Translations under genes and position numbers: made by a program
The notes under the pieces: model-generated
Told to the model about the DNA's origin: nothing
What the model saw: only the letters and a program-made list of their open reading frames with translations
Database searches by the model: none
Source: Gemmatimonadaceae bacterium
Lineage (GTDB): Bacteria; Gemmatimonadota; Gemmatimonadetes; Gemmatimonadales; Gemmatimonadaceae
NCBI GenBank assembly: GCA_022843265.1
Contig: JALHNZ010000016.1
Coordinates: 1-62,254, forward strand
DNA length: 62,254 nucleotides
Reading direction: 5' to 3'
Part shown: piece after piece, positions 17,943-30,229 of the stretch
Layout: every line of letters begins with the position of its first letter
Numbering within the stretch: the first letter of the stretch is position 1

Positions 17943-19868
17943 ATGCTCAGCTCTCTGCTCCTTGCGACCGTTGGCGCGTTCTCGGCACTCGCCGCCGATA
18001 GTACAAGATACGACGTGATCAACCACGGACGCACGGCCGGCGAGATGCTGGTCGTGCGTGATGCGGACTCGTTATTCGCGCACTACCGGCACGTCGACAG
18101 GAATCGCGGTACGCGATTCGAGGTGCGATACCGTTTCGCGGCCGACGGCGCACCCGTGTCGGGAAACGTGCGGAGCGTCGGATTGAACGATGGTGTGCCT
18201 GCCGCTGAGAGCAACTCGTTCGTCCTCGGTCAGGACTCAATACGTTGGCGCGTGGGCGGCTCCGTGAACCGCGCCATGCCCACCGGCGCAGGCGTCTATC
18301 GACTGGCCGGTGCCGGTCCGATTGAACAGGCGCTGCTTGCCCGCGAGTTTCTGCGGCGCGGTGTGACCACGATGCCGCTGCTGCCAACGGGTACGGTACG
18401 TCTGGAAATTGCGGCCGACACCACCGTCACCACTCGTACCGGACGGCAACGTGTGCGGCTCGCGTTGTTGCACCGCGCCACTGGGTACACACCGGATGCG
18501 GTCTGGATTGACGCGCAGGGTGACCTGTTCGCGAGTCAGGTGGGCTGGTTTATCACGGTTCGCGATGGTGCGCAGGGCGCACTGCCAACGTTGCGTGCAA
18601 TCGAGCTGGCCTACCGGGCCAAACAGGCGCGCGCGCTCACGGTGATGCTGCGTCCGCCGAACGTGCCTGCAGTCGCGATCACCGGCGGTTCCGTGTTTGA
18701 CGCCGAGCGCGGCGTGCTGCTCGCAGACCACACGGTGGTGATCGAGGGTACTCGCATCGTGGCCGTCGGGCCGAGCGCAAGTGTGCGCATTCCCGCCGGT
18801 GCGCAACGTGTAGACGCCACGGGCAAAACCGTGATGCCCGGCATGTGGGAAATGCACGCGCATTTGCAGGCCACATCGTCAACGATGGGCGGCATCATGC
18901 AGCTCGCACGAGGCATCACCACGAGTCGTGATCTGGCCGCTGATACCGACGTGGCAGTTGAGTATCGCGACGCTGTGGCTCGTGACGAGTTTCTTGGGCC
19001 GCGCACACTACTCGGTGGTTTTATTGAAGGGCCCGGTGCGTGGGCTGGACCGAGCGATGCGTTGGTTCGCACCGAAAGCGAAGCGCGCGAGATGGTCGCG
19101 ATGTATCACAAGCTCGGCTACAAACAAATCAAGCTATACAATCTGGTGCATCCCGACCTGGTACCGGTGATTGCCGCTGAGGCGAAAGCGCGCAACATGC
19201 GATTGAGTGGACACGTGCCGCGTGGACTCACCACCGACGCCGCGGTCAGACTCGGCTTTGACGAGATCAATCACAGTGCCTTCCTCTACTCCACGTTCTA
19301 CCCGGAGTCTCTCTACCTGCCGGCCATGCGTCCGTATTCGGGCGTCGCACAAGCTGTTGCGCCGCGCATTGATGTGAACAGCGCGCAAATGACTGCGATG
19401 CTCAACACATTCAAGACACATCGCACCGTAATTGATGGTACGTTTTCCCTCTAGTATCAGGGATTTGCGGCAGGTACTCCCGCGACCGGTGCCACGCCGG
19501 TAAACGCCGCCGACTCCGCCAACGCAAACTGGCTCGCGCTCGTCAAACGATTGTACGACGCGGGCATTACCATGGTGCCGGGCACCGATGCGCAGGGCAG
19601 TGGCACGTACGTCAATGAGCTCGAAGTGTATGTGCGCGCCGGGGTGCCAACGTCCGTGGTGCTGCAAATGGCAACGCTCACGTCGGCGCGTGTGATGGGT
19701 GAAGACGCGGCGTACGGCAGCATCACCGTTGGGAAGCACGCGGATATCACGATTGTAGACGGCAACCCGCTGGAGCGCATCGGCGCGCTGCGCAGTGTGC
19801 ATCGCGTGATTCTCGCCGGGCGGGTGTACGAACCCGATCGGCTCTTGCAAGCGATTGGCGCGCGCTAG
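17943..19868 (+). pseudogene. Exported amidohydrolase interrupted by one in-frame TAG codon
   Basis: The uninterrupted reading would give about 641 residues: signal peptide (MLSSLLLATVGAFSALA), a ~210-residue N-terminal domain, then an amidohydrolase/imidazolonepropionase-like TIM barrel. ITGGSVFDAERGV and VMPGMWEMHAHLQ carry the HxH metal motif. TAG at codon 504 (19452-19454) ends the first part after VIDGTFSL. The same frame then continues with YQGFAAGTP and KRLYDAGITMVPGTDAQG, which contains the conserved metal Asp, to a normal C-terminus (GSITVGKHADITIVDGNPL). The truncated 503-aa product would lack that Asp and is probably inactive. A real nonsense mutation, a sequencing error or readthrough are the options; no frameshift is involved. 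Confidence 0.8.
19452..19454 (+). other. In-frame amber codon within the amidohydrolase gene
   Basis: The only stop between 17943 and 19866 in this frame. Flanking codons (CTC before, TAT CAG after) continue coding-like sequence of the same family on both sides. Confidence 0.85.
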
Positions 19869-19880
19869 TCAATCACCATT

Positions 19881-19885
19881 GGAGG
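19881..19885 (+). promoter_or_regulatory. Shine-Dalgarno deciding a GTG start
   Basis: GGAGG seven bases before GTG 19893 fixes the start of the UMF1-type transporter; no ATG is available nearby in frame. Confidence 0.8.
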
Positions 19886-19892
19886 CGGACAC

Positions 19893-21152
19893 GTGATCCC
19901 TCGCCGCGCGGTTGCCAGCTGGGTGTTGTACGATCTGGCGAACACGATCTTTTCGATGGGCGTGGTATCGCTGTATTTCCCCACGTGGGTGCGCGCCACG
20001 GTCGGTGAGGGACGCGCGGACAGTGTGCTGAGTCTGACCACGGCGGTGTCGATGGGCCTGATCTTCATCGCGTCGCCGCTGCTCGGGGCAATGACGGATC
20101 TCGCGCGCAGACGCATGCCGTTTCTGATTGTCAGCACGGTGCTGTGTGTTGCGTTGACGCTCACGCTGGGGCGCATGGCGTACTGGCCAACGTTGATCGC
20201 CTTTGTGTTGGCCAACGCCGCGTATCAGGCGGGGCTGCAGTTTTACGACGCGCTGCTTCCCGAGGTGAGTACGCCCGAGAATCGCGGACGCATTTCTGGA
20301 ATCGGTGTCGGACTGGGTTACCTCGGATCGTACTTCGCCGTGGGCATCGGCATGGTGTACGGGTCCGCAGACACGGCATTTCTCTTCACCGCTATTGGAA
20401 TCGCGTTTCTGCTGCTGGCGATCCCCTGTTTCGTGTTCGTCAGCGAACGCGGCAATGCAAACCCGCGGCCGATTTTCGGGCTGACCATGATTCGCGAATC
20501 CACGCAGCAAACGTGGCGCACGCTTCGCAGTGGTTCCGAATATCCAGGGCTGATTCGCTTCCTCATTGGGCGCATGTTCTACACGGACGCGCTCAATACG
20601 CTGATCATGATTATGGCGCTGTTCACCATCAACGTGTCGGTTGCTGCGGGGCAAACCACCGCTGAGGGTGAGAAGACCTCACGCTTGATCATGATGTCCG
20701 CGATCAGTTTTGCCGTCGTGGGCGGACTGCTATGGGGACGGTTGGTCGATCGTATCGGACCCAAGCGTACGCTCGACGCGGTGCTCTGGCTTTGGATTGT
20801 CACGTTCATTGCGGCCTCGAGCGTCGCGTTGTTCACGCTGCCGGCCGCAACGCTTTATGTCGTTGCATCAATGGCGGGTATCGCGCTCGGCGGTACGTGG
20901 AGTGCCGATCGTCCGCTCATGCTGCAACTCACGCCGCCGGAACGCATTGGCGAGTTCTACGGACTGTATGGCATGGTGGGCCGGTTCTCGGCGATTCTTG
21001 GACCAGTGCTCTGGTGGGCGGTGACCACCTTCTGCACGTCCGTGTTAATGCTGACGGTCGTGAAGGCGCAGGGTGTTGCGGTGCTCATGCTGCTCGGCTT
21101 CGTGCTGATTGCGCAGCGAATCCTTGCGCCGGTGGCGCCGGCCATCAGGTGA
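19893..21152 (+). CDS. UMF1-type major facilitator superfamily transporter
   Basis: 419 residues with about 12 membrane helices. The N-terminus VASWVLYDLANTIFSMGVVSLYFPTW and the FYDALLPEVSTPENRGRISGIGVGLGYLG block are the signature of the UMF1/Atg22-like MFS group. In yeast Atg22 exports amino acids from the vacuole; substrates of bacterial members are not established. The GTG start is set by a well-placed GGAGG, 25 bp after the amidohydrolase stop, so both probably belonged to one transcript. An inverted-repeat element follows the stop. Confidence 0.9.
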   Translation: MIPRRAVASWVLYDLANTIFSMGVVSLYFPTWVRATVGEGRADSVLSLTTAVSMGLIFIASPLLGAMTDLARRRMPFLIVSTVLCVALTLTLGRMAYWPTLIAFVLANAAYQAGLQFYDALLPEVSTPENRGRISGIGVGLGYLGSYFAVGIGMVYGSADTAFLFTAIGIAFLLLAIPCFVFVSERGNANPRPIFGLTMIRESTQQTWRTLRSGSEYPGLIRFLIGRMFYTDALNTLIMIMALFTINVSVAAGQTTAEGEKTSRLIMMSAISFAVVGGLLWGRLVDRIGPKRTLDAVLWLWIVTFIAASSVALFTLPAATLYVVASMAGIALGGTWSADRPLMLQLTPPERIGEFYGLYGMVGRFSAILGPVLWWAVTTFCTSVLMLTVVKAQGVAVLMLLGFVLIAQRILAPVAPAIR

Positions 21153-21171
21153 GCCGCAAACGGCAACAGCT

Positions 21172-21308
21172 TTTACCGCGGAGACACGGAGGCACGGAGA
21201 ACTGCATGACGATTCGTTATACGGTTCACAAAAAATTTGAATGTTGGCGTTGAGCCGACACGCCGACGCAACACGCAGTTCTCCGTGTCTCCGTGCCTCC
21301 GTGGTAAA
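21172..21308. repeat. Imperfect 34-nt inverted-repeat element, MITE/REP-like
   Basis: Arms 21172-21205 and 21275-21308 are reverse complements except at three positions and flank a 69-bp core. The arms contain an internal direct repetition (CGGAGACACGGAGGCACGGAG type). The core contains a smaller hairpin (GTTGGCGT ... ACGCCGAC). No open frame of note lies inside. Such CACGGAGGCACGGAG-rich arms look like dispersed intergenic repeats; copies elsewhere in the genome cannot be checked here. Confidence 0.75.
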
Positions 21309-21334
21309 TGCAGTTAACAATTCTGCTCCAAGCA

Positions 21335-22222
21335 CTAAACTCCGCGAACAACATCCCGCACACAATCCACGAACGCGCGCGCCTGCGCCGATTTCTCCGA
21401 GCCTCGTCTCCACACCGCAACGATCTCCCGTTGCAACGTGTGCTCCGCGAGCGGCACGTACACACACTCCGGCGTATTGTGCCGAGCCGCCGCCATCGCC
21501 GGCACGATCGATACACCGATCCCGGCACCAACCAGCTCAAGCACGGTCGCAAGCTGCGCACTGTGGCACACCACCGATGGTGAGATGTCGCGACTCGAAC
21601 AAAACCCCGCGACTTGCGCACCCAGGCAGTGCGACGGGTCGAGCGTGACCGCGGGTGATTCTCGCAGCTGCGCCAGCGTGATGCGACCAGCACGAACCGC
21701 AGCGTGCGAGCCTGGTACAGCAACCATCAATGCGTCGGTGCCCAGCAACTCCGTGTCGAGATGTTCAAACGCGTACGGCAGTGCCGCGATGACCACATCC
21801 AGCGCACCGTCGCGCAGCATACGCGCGAGCACACTGCTGTAGTCCTCGCGCAACTCCACGCGCATGGCCGCGTCACGCGCGCGCATACGTTTGACCGCTG
21901 CTGGCAGCACGTACGGCGCAACTGTCGGGATCGCGCCAACAGTAAGCGTTCCCACGGACATCGAGCTTTCGTGGCGAACCACATTTTCTGTCTCGCGCAC
22001 CTCATCGAGAATCCGGCGCGCTCTCGGATACAGTGACCGGCCCGCTTCGGTGAGCGACACGCCACGTCCATGTCGTTCAAAGAGTGGCGTGCCGAGGTGA
22101 TGCTCGAGGCGCTGGATCTGCGCGGTCAGCGACGGCTGCGACAGCGACAGCAGACGCGCCGCGCGACTCAGCGACCCGGCGTCAGCAGCTTCAAGAAACG
22201 CGCGGAGCAACGTGGTATCCAT
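21335..22222 (-). CDS. oxyR: OxyR-type LysR family peroxide sensor
   Basis: 295 residues. An N-terminal LysR HTH (LLRAFLEAADAGSLSRAARLLSLSQPSLTAQIQRLE) is followed by a periplasmic-binding-protein-like effector domain. DPSHCLGAQVAGFC places redox cysteines at exactly positions 199 and 208, the numbering of E. coli OxyR, where peroxide forms the Cys199-Cys208 disulphide. It is divergent from katG, with a candidate OxyR site in the gap, which supports the role: a peroxide-activated regulator of katG and probably of itself. The first ATG is used; upstream sequence is the shared promoter. Confidence 0.93.
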   Translation of the reverse strand: MDTTLLRAFLEAADAGSLSRAARLLSLSQPSLTAQIQRLEHHLGTPLFERHGRGVSLTEAGRSLYPRARRILDEVRETENVVRHESSMSVGTLTVGAIPTVAPYVLPAAVKRMRARDAAMRVELREDYSSVLARMLRDGALDVVIAALPYAFEHLDTELLGTDALMVAVPGSHAAVRAGRITLAQLRESPAVTLDPSHCLGAQVAGFCSSRDISPSVVCHSAQLATVLELVGAGIGVSIVPAMAAARHNTPECVYVPLAEHTLQREIVAVWRRGSEKSAQARAFVDCVRDVVRGV

Positions 22223-22231
22223 GGGCTAAGT

Positions 22232-22268
22232 ATAGGCCGTGGTTATGGCTTGTATAGTGCAAATGTGG
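22232..22268. promoter_or_regulatory. Candidate OxyR tetramer binding site between oxyR and katG
   Basis: ATAG (22232) - N7 - TTAT (22243) - N7 - ATAG (22254) - N7 - GTGG reproduces the spacing of the E. coli OxyR consensus ATAG-N7-CTAT-N7-ATAG-N7-CTAT; two elements are exact and a third matches 3 of 4 bases. A further CTATAG lies at 22276-22281. The location between oxyR and katG is as expected. Confidence 0.7.
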
Positions 22269-22294
22269 TTGCGAGCTATAGCTGGAAGGCCTAA

Positions 22295-26004
<3,710 letters not shown>

Positions 26005-26201
26005 GTTCTGCTTCCCATAGGCACGTGGTCAAGCGCATACGCACCGACGTGCGCGCACGAGACTCGACCAACCTGCGAAACTCCGAAGCTTCGCGGGACT
26101 CCGTGGGACAATCAGTCAGGTTTCAGGCGCGGTGTTTGTGCGGATTTCCCCGACCGCGCGCGCTCGGGGATCCACGCTACACGCGGTCCTTGGGCGCGAG
26201 C

Positions 26202-26576
26202 CTACGCGCGGGCCTTCCGCGTGTGGCGGCGGAGCCAGCGCTGCGCGAACAGCGCGCCCGCAATCAGCAGCAGCACCGGCACCACAAACGCTACGGCACC
26301 GAACCCCTCGAGCGCTGGCGAGCCGCGAATGCCGGGGCCGTAGTCCACAACCAGCGCACTCGTAATCTCCGACGGTGATTCGCCCCGATCAAAGCGCGCC
26401 GCAATCGCATCACGCAGTGAATCAGCCTGCGGGCTGGGGCAACTCGCGAGCGAGAGCCCCGGGCAGTACGGACTCATCAGGTCACGATATAGCGTACTCA
26501 GCTCGGGCGGCGTGGCCACGCCAACGACTGCGGCGCCCTGCAGCGTGGGATCGTCCACACTCTGCTGTAACGACAT
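26202..26576 (-). CDS. CcmH/CycL-like cytochrome c maturation protein, atypical cysteine motif
   Basis: 124 residues. LMSPYCPGLSLASCPSPQADSLRDAI followed by DRGESPSEITSALVVDYG resembles the CcmH N-terminal domain, whose LRCxxC motif reduces apocytochrome haem-binding thiols. Here the cysteines are Cys38 and Cys46 (C-x7-C) rather than CxxC. A single membrane helix (GAVAFVVPVLLLIAGALFAQ) follows. The usual N-terminal signal segment is absent from this start, and I see no better upstream start in frame. No other ccm gene is in the window. It lies behind the uppS operon, 40 bp after the DUF1801 gene. Confidence 0.68.
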   Translation of the reverse strand: MSLQQSVDDPTLQGAAVVGVATPPELSTLYRDLMSPYCPGLSLASCPSPQADSLRDAIAARFDRGESPSEITSALVVDYGPGIRGSPALEGFGAVAFVVPVLLLIAGALFAQRWLRRHTRKARA

Positions 26577-26616
26577 GCTTTGACTCCGGTGGTTCAGGCA
26601 AATCGCACTGCGTCGG

Positions 26617-26952
26617 CTACTTCGCCGCGAGCGCCACCGCGATTCGACCGATCAGCTCTACGGGCAGCGGTTCGTCGTGGGGAAAGAGCAGATTTCCCTT
26701 CGGGCCACGATACTTTGTAGCCTCCGCTACCAACGCGGCGTCGCTGTTCATAGGTGGATATACACCAATATGTCGCTTGAAGCCGGCAAAGTAGAAGAAC
26801 ACGCCGTTCCGCCGGTATGCCGGCATCTGGTAACTGATACACCGAGTTGCGTCAGGAAGGCAGCGCTCGACTTCCTGCTGGATAAGCTTGAGGCGTTCGC
26901 GCACCTCAGTGGGCATCGTATCAAAGAACTCTTCGTGCGATTGGAATCGCAT
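26617..26952 (-). CDS. DUF1801 (YdhG-like) domain protein
   Basis: 111 residues. The pattern FFDTMPTEVRERLKLIQQEVERCLPDATRCISYQMPAYRRNGVFFYFAGFKRHIGVYP is the conserved core of DUF1801/YdhG-like small proteins (MPAY motif, then phenylalanine-rich strand and 'HIGxYP'). The structural fold is known, but biochemical function is not. ATG 26952 lies 4 bp beyond the stop of the upstream membrane protein gene, so it is the last tightly packed gene of the uppS operon. Confidence 0.85.
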   Translation of the reverse strand: MRFQSHEEFFDTMPTEVRERLKLIQQEVERCLPDATRCISYQMPAYRRNGVFFYFAGFKRHIGVYPPMNSDAALVAEATKYRGPKGNLLFPHDEPLPVELIGRIAVALAAK

Positions 26953-26956
26953 GCGC

Positions 26957-28417
26957 TTACTCCGCGCGGCGCGCAGCGAGTATGTAAGGCACGCTCCACG
27001 AACGCCAATCTGCGCGTTCGATCGCCCGTGCTGTCCACACCTTCGAAATTTCCGCGCGCAACGTGGCGGCCCGCGCCAGACCGAGTCGATCCGCACCATC
27101 CAGCAACGCGGGCAGTGCGTCGCCGGAAAGCTTCGCATGATAGGCCGTGTCGAAGTCGAGACCACGCTCGGCCCGACTCAGGTTTGTTTCTACGATCCAG
27201 CGCTCAGGGTTCGCAACGTTCAGCGCGCCGAGCCAGACCGCAGAAACCACGAGGACCCCTGGTGCAAATCGCGCACGAGCGTTTCGCAGAACAGTCAGGC
27301 CAAACCATCCGAGCACAGCAGCCACCCATACCAGCACGGCCAACGCAAGCACGCGATCCTCGGTGAGACCGAAATAGCGAAGGTACAGTACGAGTCTGAA
27401 GAGTGCAGATATCAGCAGTGCGCTTACAAGACCCAGCAGCGCCAAACCGAATCTGCGAAAGGTGCGACGTTCGCGTTCGGCGTCTCGGGCGAGCACCTCG
27501 TCTGCGAGCAACAGCGAGGCCAACACGATGCCGGCAATCACAATCAACTCAAAAAATCCCTGCCGAGCGTATTCGGCAACGGTCACGCCGCTGGCGGTAG
27601 CCACATACTCCGCGCCGCCAAAAATGGTGCGCACCTGCAGCGCAATCCACACACTGAGCAGCACCGTCAAACCAGCCAGAAGTGGAGCAATAATCGGAAA
27701 CGACACTCGTGGTTGCACACGCGAAACCGCTACACCGGCGGCGGTCATGACAGCGGTGCCACGCAGTGCGCCGGCAACGACCCAACCAGCGACGCACGTA
27801 CCAACCAGGTGACCAACGAGGCCGACATCGAGCATCGCGCCGGCGTCTTCGAGCAGCTGTGCAAACAATGGATCCGCGGAACCGAGCAGCAGCGCGACGG
27901 CCATCAACACGGGTGCGGCCGCAATCACGCCTACCCCGTAGCTGCCCAGCGTGCGTCGCTGCGCCGATTCGAGCCGGGACGGCGCCGCGTCGCGCAGCAA
28001 GAGCATGGGTGCACCGGCAACGACGGTCGATGCCGCCGCCACACCGCCTACCGCCGCGTCACGCGGTTCAAGTGTGCTGAGCGAGCGTCCTGCGGCACGC
28101 CACGCTACCAGCGCCGCGACCACGAGCAGGGCAAAAAGATCAAGGACGAACAAGATCTCGGCATCGCGAAGCACGAGCAGCAATGCAAGCGCAGCGGCGC
28201 TCACGAACAGCATGGTTCGCTCGCGATGTGCCGTCGGGTCTGGCGCACCGTTTTTGCTCGCTACCATGAAACGCGAAGCTGCAAATGCGGTACCGAGAAT
28301 GCCAAGTACCCAGATCAGAAATCCGGCGCGCCACCATTCCGCACGCAACAGCCAGTTGCCCGCCAGTCCCAACAGCGCTGCTGCGACCAGCAGCCGACGT
28401 GCAAGTTGCGGTGTCAC
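26957..28417 (-). CDS. Multi-pass membrane protein, DUF4173/DUF4153-like
   Basis: 486 residues with about 10-12 hydrophobic helices and a soluble C-terminal tail. RLVLYLRYFGLTEDRVLALAVLVWVAAVLGWF and ALNVANPERWIVETNLSRAERG match the conserved C-terminal part of DUF4173/DUF4153 proteins. No function is established for the family. Its GTG/ATG start overlaps the uppS stop by 4 bp, indicating translational coupling with undecaprenyl diphosphate synthase; a role linked to the envelope is inferred from that. Confidence 0.75.
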   Translation of the reverse strand: MTPQLARRLLVAAALLGLAGNWLLRAEWWRAGFLIWVLGILGTAFAASRFMVASKNGAPDPTAHRERTMLFVSAAALALLLVLRDAEILFVLDLFALLVVAALVAWRAAGRSLSTLEPRDAAVGGVAAASTVVAGAPMLLLRDAAPSRLESAQRRTLGSYGVGVIAAAPVLMAVALLLGSADPLFAQLLEDAGAMLDVGLVGHLVGTCVAGWVVAGALRGTAVMTAAGVAVSRVQPRVSFPIIAPLLAGLTVLLSVWIALQVRTIFGGAEYVATASGVTVAEYARQGFFELIVIAGIVLASLLLADEVLARDAERERRTFRRFGLALLGLVSALLISALFRLVLYLRYFGLTEDRVLALAVLVWVAAVLGWFGLTVLRNARARFAPGVLVVSAVWLGALNVANPERWIVETNLSRAERGLDFDTAYHAKLSGDALPALLDGADRLGLARAATLRAEISKVWTARAIERADWRSWSVPYILAARRAE

Positions 28418-29130
28418 GCGCTCTCCTTGATCAGTTGGTCGACAACCTGCACGCCACCAAAGCGACGATCGCGTGCGGCGTAATCCGCGAACACCGTGTC
28501 GAGATCAGCGGCGGTCAGGTCCGGAAAATTCACGTCAAGAAACGCCAGTTCCGCATACGCACTCTCCCACAGCAAAAAGTCGGAGAGGCGCCGTTCTCCA
28601 CCCGTGCGCAGTACCATGTCAACCGACGGCAGGATGCCCGCGCCGGTTGCGTCGGAGCGATCCGGCATGGCGCGTTCAAGCGCGCCGCTCGTGGCGGCGG
28701 TTTGAATCGCCGTGCGGCTTGAATAGTCGATGGCCACGCGCAGGTGCATTCGGCGACAGGAGTGCGTGCGCGCCTCCGCCGCATTGATGCGTTCTGCCAA
28801 TGCGCTCGGCAGACGATCACGCCGGCCAATGACCGTGAGGCGAATATCATTGCTGATGAGCTCAGGAAGCTGCCGGTCAAGATGTGTCGCAAACAACTCA
28901 AACAGCAGTTTCACTTCTTCCTGCGGGCGCTTCCAGTTGTCGCTGGAAAATGCGTACAACGTGAGTTGTCCCACTCCACGACGCGCGCAATGGGTGACCA
29001 CTTTGCGAACGGTTTGTGCACCGCGCACGTGTCCCATCCAGCGCGGACGTCCACGTTGTGTGGCCCAGCGACCATTCCCGTCCATGATGATAGCGAGATG
29101 ATCAGGCACGGCGGTCAGATGCCGTTTCAT
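28414..29130 (-). CDS. uppS: Undecaprenyl diphosphate synthase (cis-prenyltransferase)
   Basis: 238 residues, the usual size. HLAIIMDGNGRWA has the catalytic Asp-Gly-Asn-Gly motif. YAFSSDNWKRP is the substrate-binding Ser-x-x-Asn-Trp-x-Arg-Pro motif. DMVLRTGGERRLSDFLLWESAYAEL gives the isopentenyl-diphosphate-binding RTGGExRxSxFLLW motif. It condenses eight isopentenyl units onto farnesyl diphosphate to make the C55 lipid carrier for peptidoglycan and O-antigen. The start overlaps the upstream winged-helix gene by 4 bp (ATGA) and the stop overlaps the DUF4173-like gene by 4 bp. Confidence 0.96.
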   Translation of the reverse strand: MKRHLTAVPDHLAIIMDGNGRWATQRGRPRWMGHVRGAQTVRKVVTHCARRGVGQLTLYAFSSDNWKRPQEEVKLLFELFATHLDRQLPELISNDIRLTVIGRRDRLPSALAERINAAEARTHSCRRMHLRVAIDYSSRTAIQTAATSGALERAMPDRSDATGAGILPSVDMVLRTGGERRLSDFLLWESAYAELAFLDVNFPDLTAADLDTVFADYAARDRRFGGVQVVDQLIKESA

Positions 29131-29567
29131 TGGCCACCCACCCGTTTAATCAACGCTTCCATGTGCGAGAGGTACTGTTCAAGTGCCCGTCTGCCTTCCG
29201 CTGTCAATGTGTATTCGGTGCGTGGTACTCGACCCTCATAGCCCTTGGTACAGCTGATGTAGCCGGCGTCTTCCAGCTTGCGCGCGTGGACCGACACATT
29301 GCCGTCGGACGTGTCGAGCATCGCCTTGAGTTCGTTGAACGTGAGCGATGTGTGCACAGCGAGCGAACTCACAATGGCGAGACGCAAGCGCTCATGAATG
29401 AGTCGATCAAGATCCATGGGCATCGACACGTCTCCGTCGACGGCTTGTAGTGTGGTTGTCTTTTTCCGCGCGTTTGCACGCGGCGCGCTCTGCGCCGAAG
29501 CGCTCTGCGCCGCGGCATCCTGATCGTCGCGACGCGCGCGTGCTGCACTTCCGTCTCGCTTAGCCAC
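29127..29567 (-). CDS. Winged-helix transcriptional regulator
   Basis: 146 residues from the chosen GTG. The C-terminal ~95 residues form a winged-helix DNA-binding domain (HTH_34/MarR-like): DRLIHERLRLAIVSSLAVH, LTFNELKAMLDTSDGNVSVHARKLEDAGYI and the wing KGYEGRVPRTEYTLTAEGRRAL. The N-terminal 45 residues are Ala/Arg/Ser-rich and probably disordered. GTG 29567 is chosen because GGAGG lies 4-5 nt before it and it overlaps the stop of the upstream membrane protein gene; an ATG at 29621 is the alternative. It probably autoregulates the operon through the ACTTT/AAAGT palindrome at 30230-30246. Confidence 0.85.
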   Translation of the reverse strand: MAKRDGSAARARRDDQDAAAQSASAQSAPRANARKKTTTLQAVDGDVSMPMDLDRLIHERLRLAIVSSLAVHTSLTFNELKAMLDTSDGNVSVHARKLEDAGYISCTKGYEGRVPRTEYTLTAEGRRALEQYLSHMEALIKRVGGQ

Positions 29568-30192
29568 CGTGCCTCCGGGCGATATAGACGCCAAATGCTG
29601 TTTGAAGTCCGCCAAATCCAAGCGCCATCATGACGTTGCCGTTTGCGAACGGAAGAAAGAGTGCCAGCACGCCGAGTGCGATGAAGCCGAAGCCCATGAG
29701 CGGTACGGCGCGAATGGAAAAGGCGCCCGCCGTGGTCACGCCCATTCCATACAGCAGCAGCCACACACCGGGGATCATGCGGGCAACGAGCTGGGCGTCG
29801 ATGCCGGGTGTGAAGGGATCGATGAGTGCGAGCGTCAGCACCGCGCCAGATATGATCGACGGCCAGAGGCTGAAGAGAAATTTTCGGGCCGGCACGCTGA
29901 ACGAGAGTGCATGCTCGCGACCCAGCCGCTGCCGCATCTTGTGGAGCATCGCGGCGCTGCCCACAGTCGCGCCGAGCGCCGCCGTGATCGTCCAGACGGC
30001 AAGCCAGCGTTCGGGGGTGGTTTGCCGGGCGGCGATGGGGGCCGCGATCACGGCGATGGCGCCGAGGGCGACGAGACCCCAGCCGGGCACATCGGTGAAA
30101 GACGCAGCGCCCTCCATTGTACGGCGAATGAAGGACAGGTCCTGCAGGGCGCGGTCGTGCAGCGCTGGGGGTTCGGGTCTGGGAGCGGTCAT
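29560..30192 (-). CDS. Membrane protein of unknown function, partner of winged-helix regulator
   Basis: 210 residues. A ~35-residue cytoplasmic N-terminus (DLSFIRRTMEGAASFTDVPGWG) is followed by five to six membrane helices. The RRTMEGAASFTDVPGWGLVALG motif recurs in proteins encoded beside winged-helix regulators in Acidobacteria and Gemmatimonadota, but I know of no assigned function. The stop codon overlaps the GTG of the regulator gene. First gene of the uppS operon; a candidate promoter and operator lie just upstream. Confidence 0.75.
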   Translation of the reverse strand: MTAPRPEPPALHDRALQDLSFIRRTMEGAASFTDVPGWGLVALGAIAVIAAPIAARQTTPERWLAVWTITAALGATVGSAAMLHKMRQRLGREHALSFSVPARKFLFSLWPSIISGAVLTLALIDPFTPGIDAQLVARMIPGVWLLLYGMGVTTAGAFSIRAVPLMGFGFIALGVLALFLPFANGNVMMALGFGGLQTAFGVYIARRHGG

Positions 30193-30229
30193 GACAGGAG
30201 TATCGGCGGCCCGGAGGCAGGTATCAAGT

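Noticed and set aside
19440..19560. Frameshift as cause of the split amidohydrolase
   Set aside because: Both parts are in the same frame; only one TAG separates them.
26888..28483. Long plus-strand open frame (531 codons) across the uppS operon region
   Set aside because: It is antisense to the DUF4173-like membrane protein gene. Its translation is rich in Arg/Gln/His without motifs, a usual shadow in GC-rich DNA.
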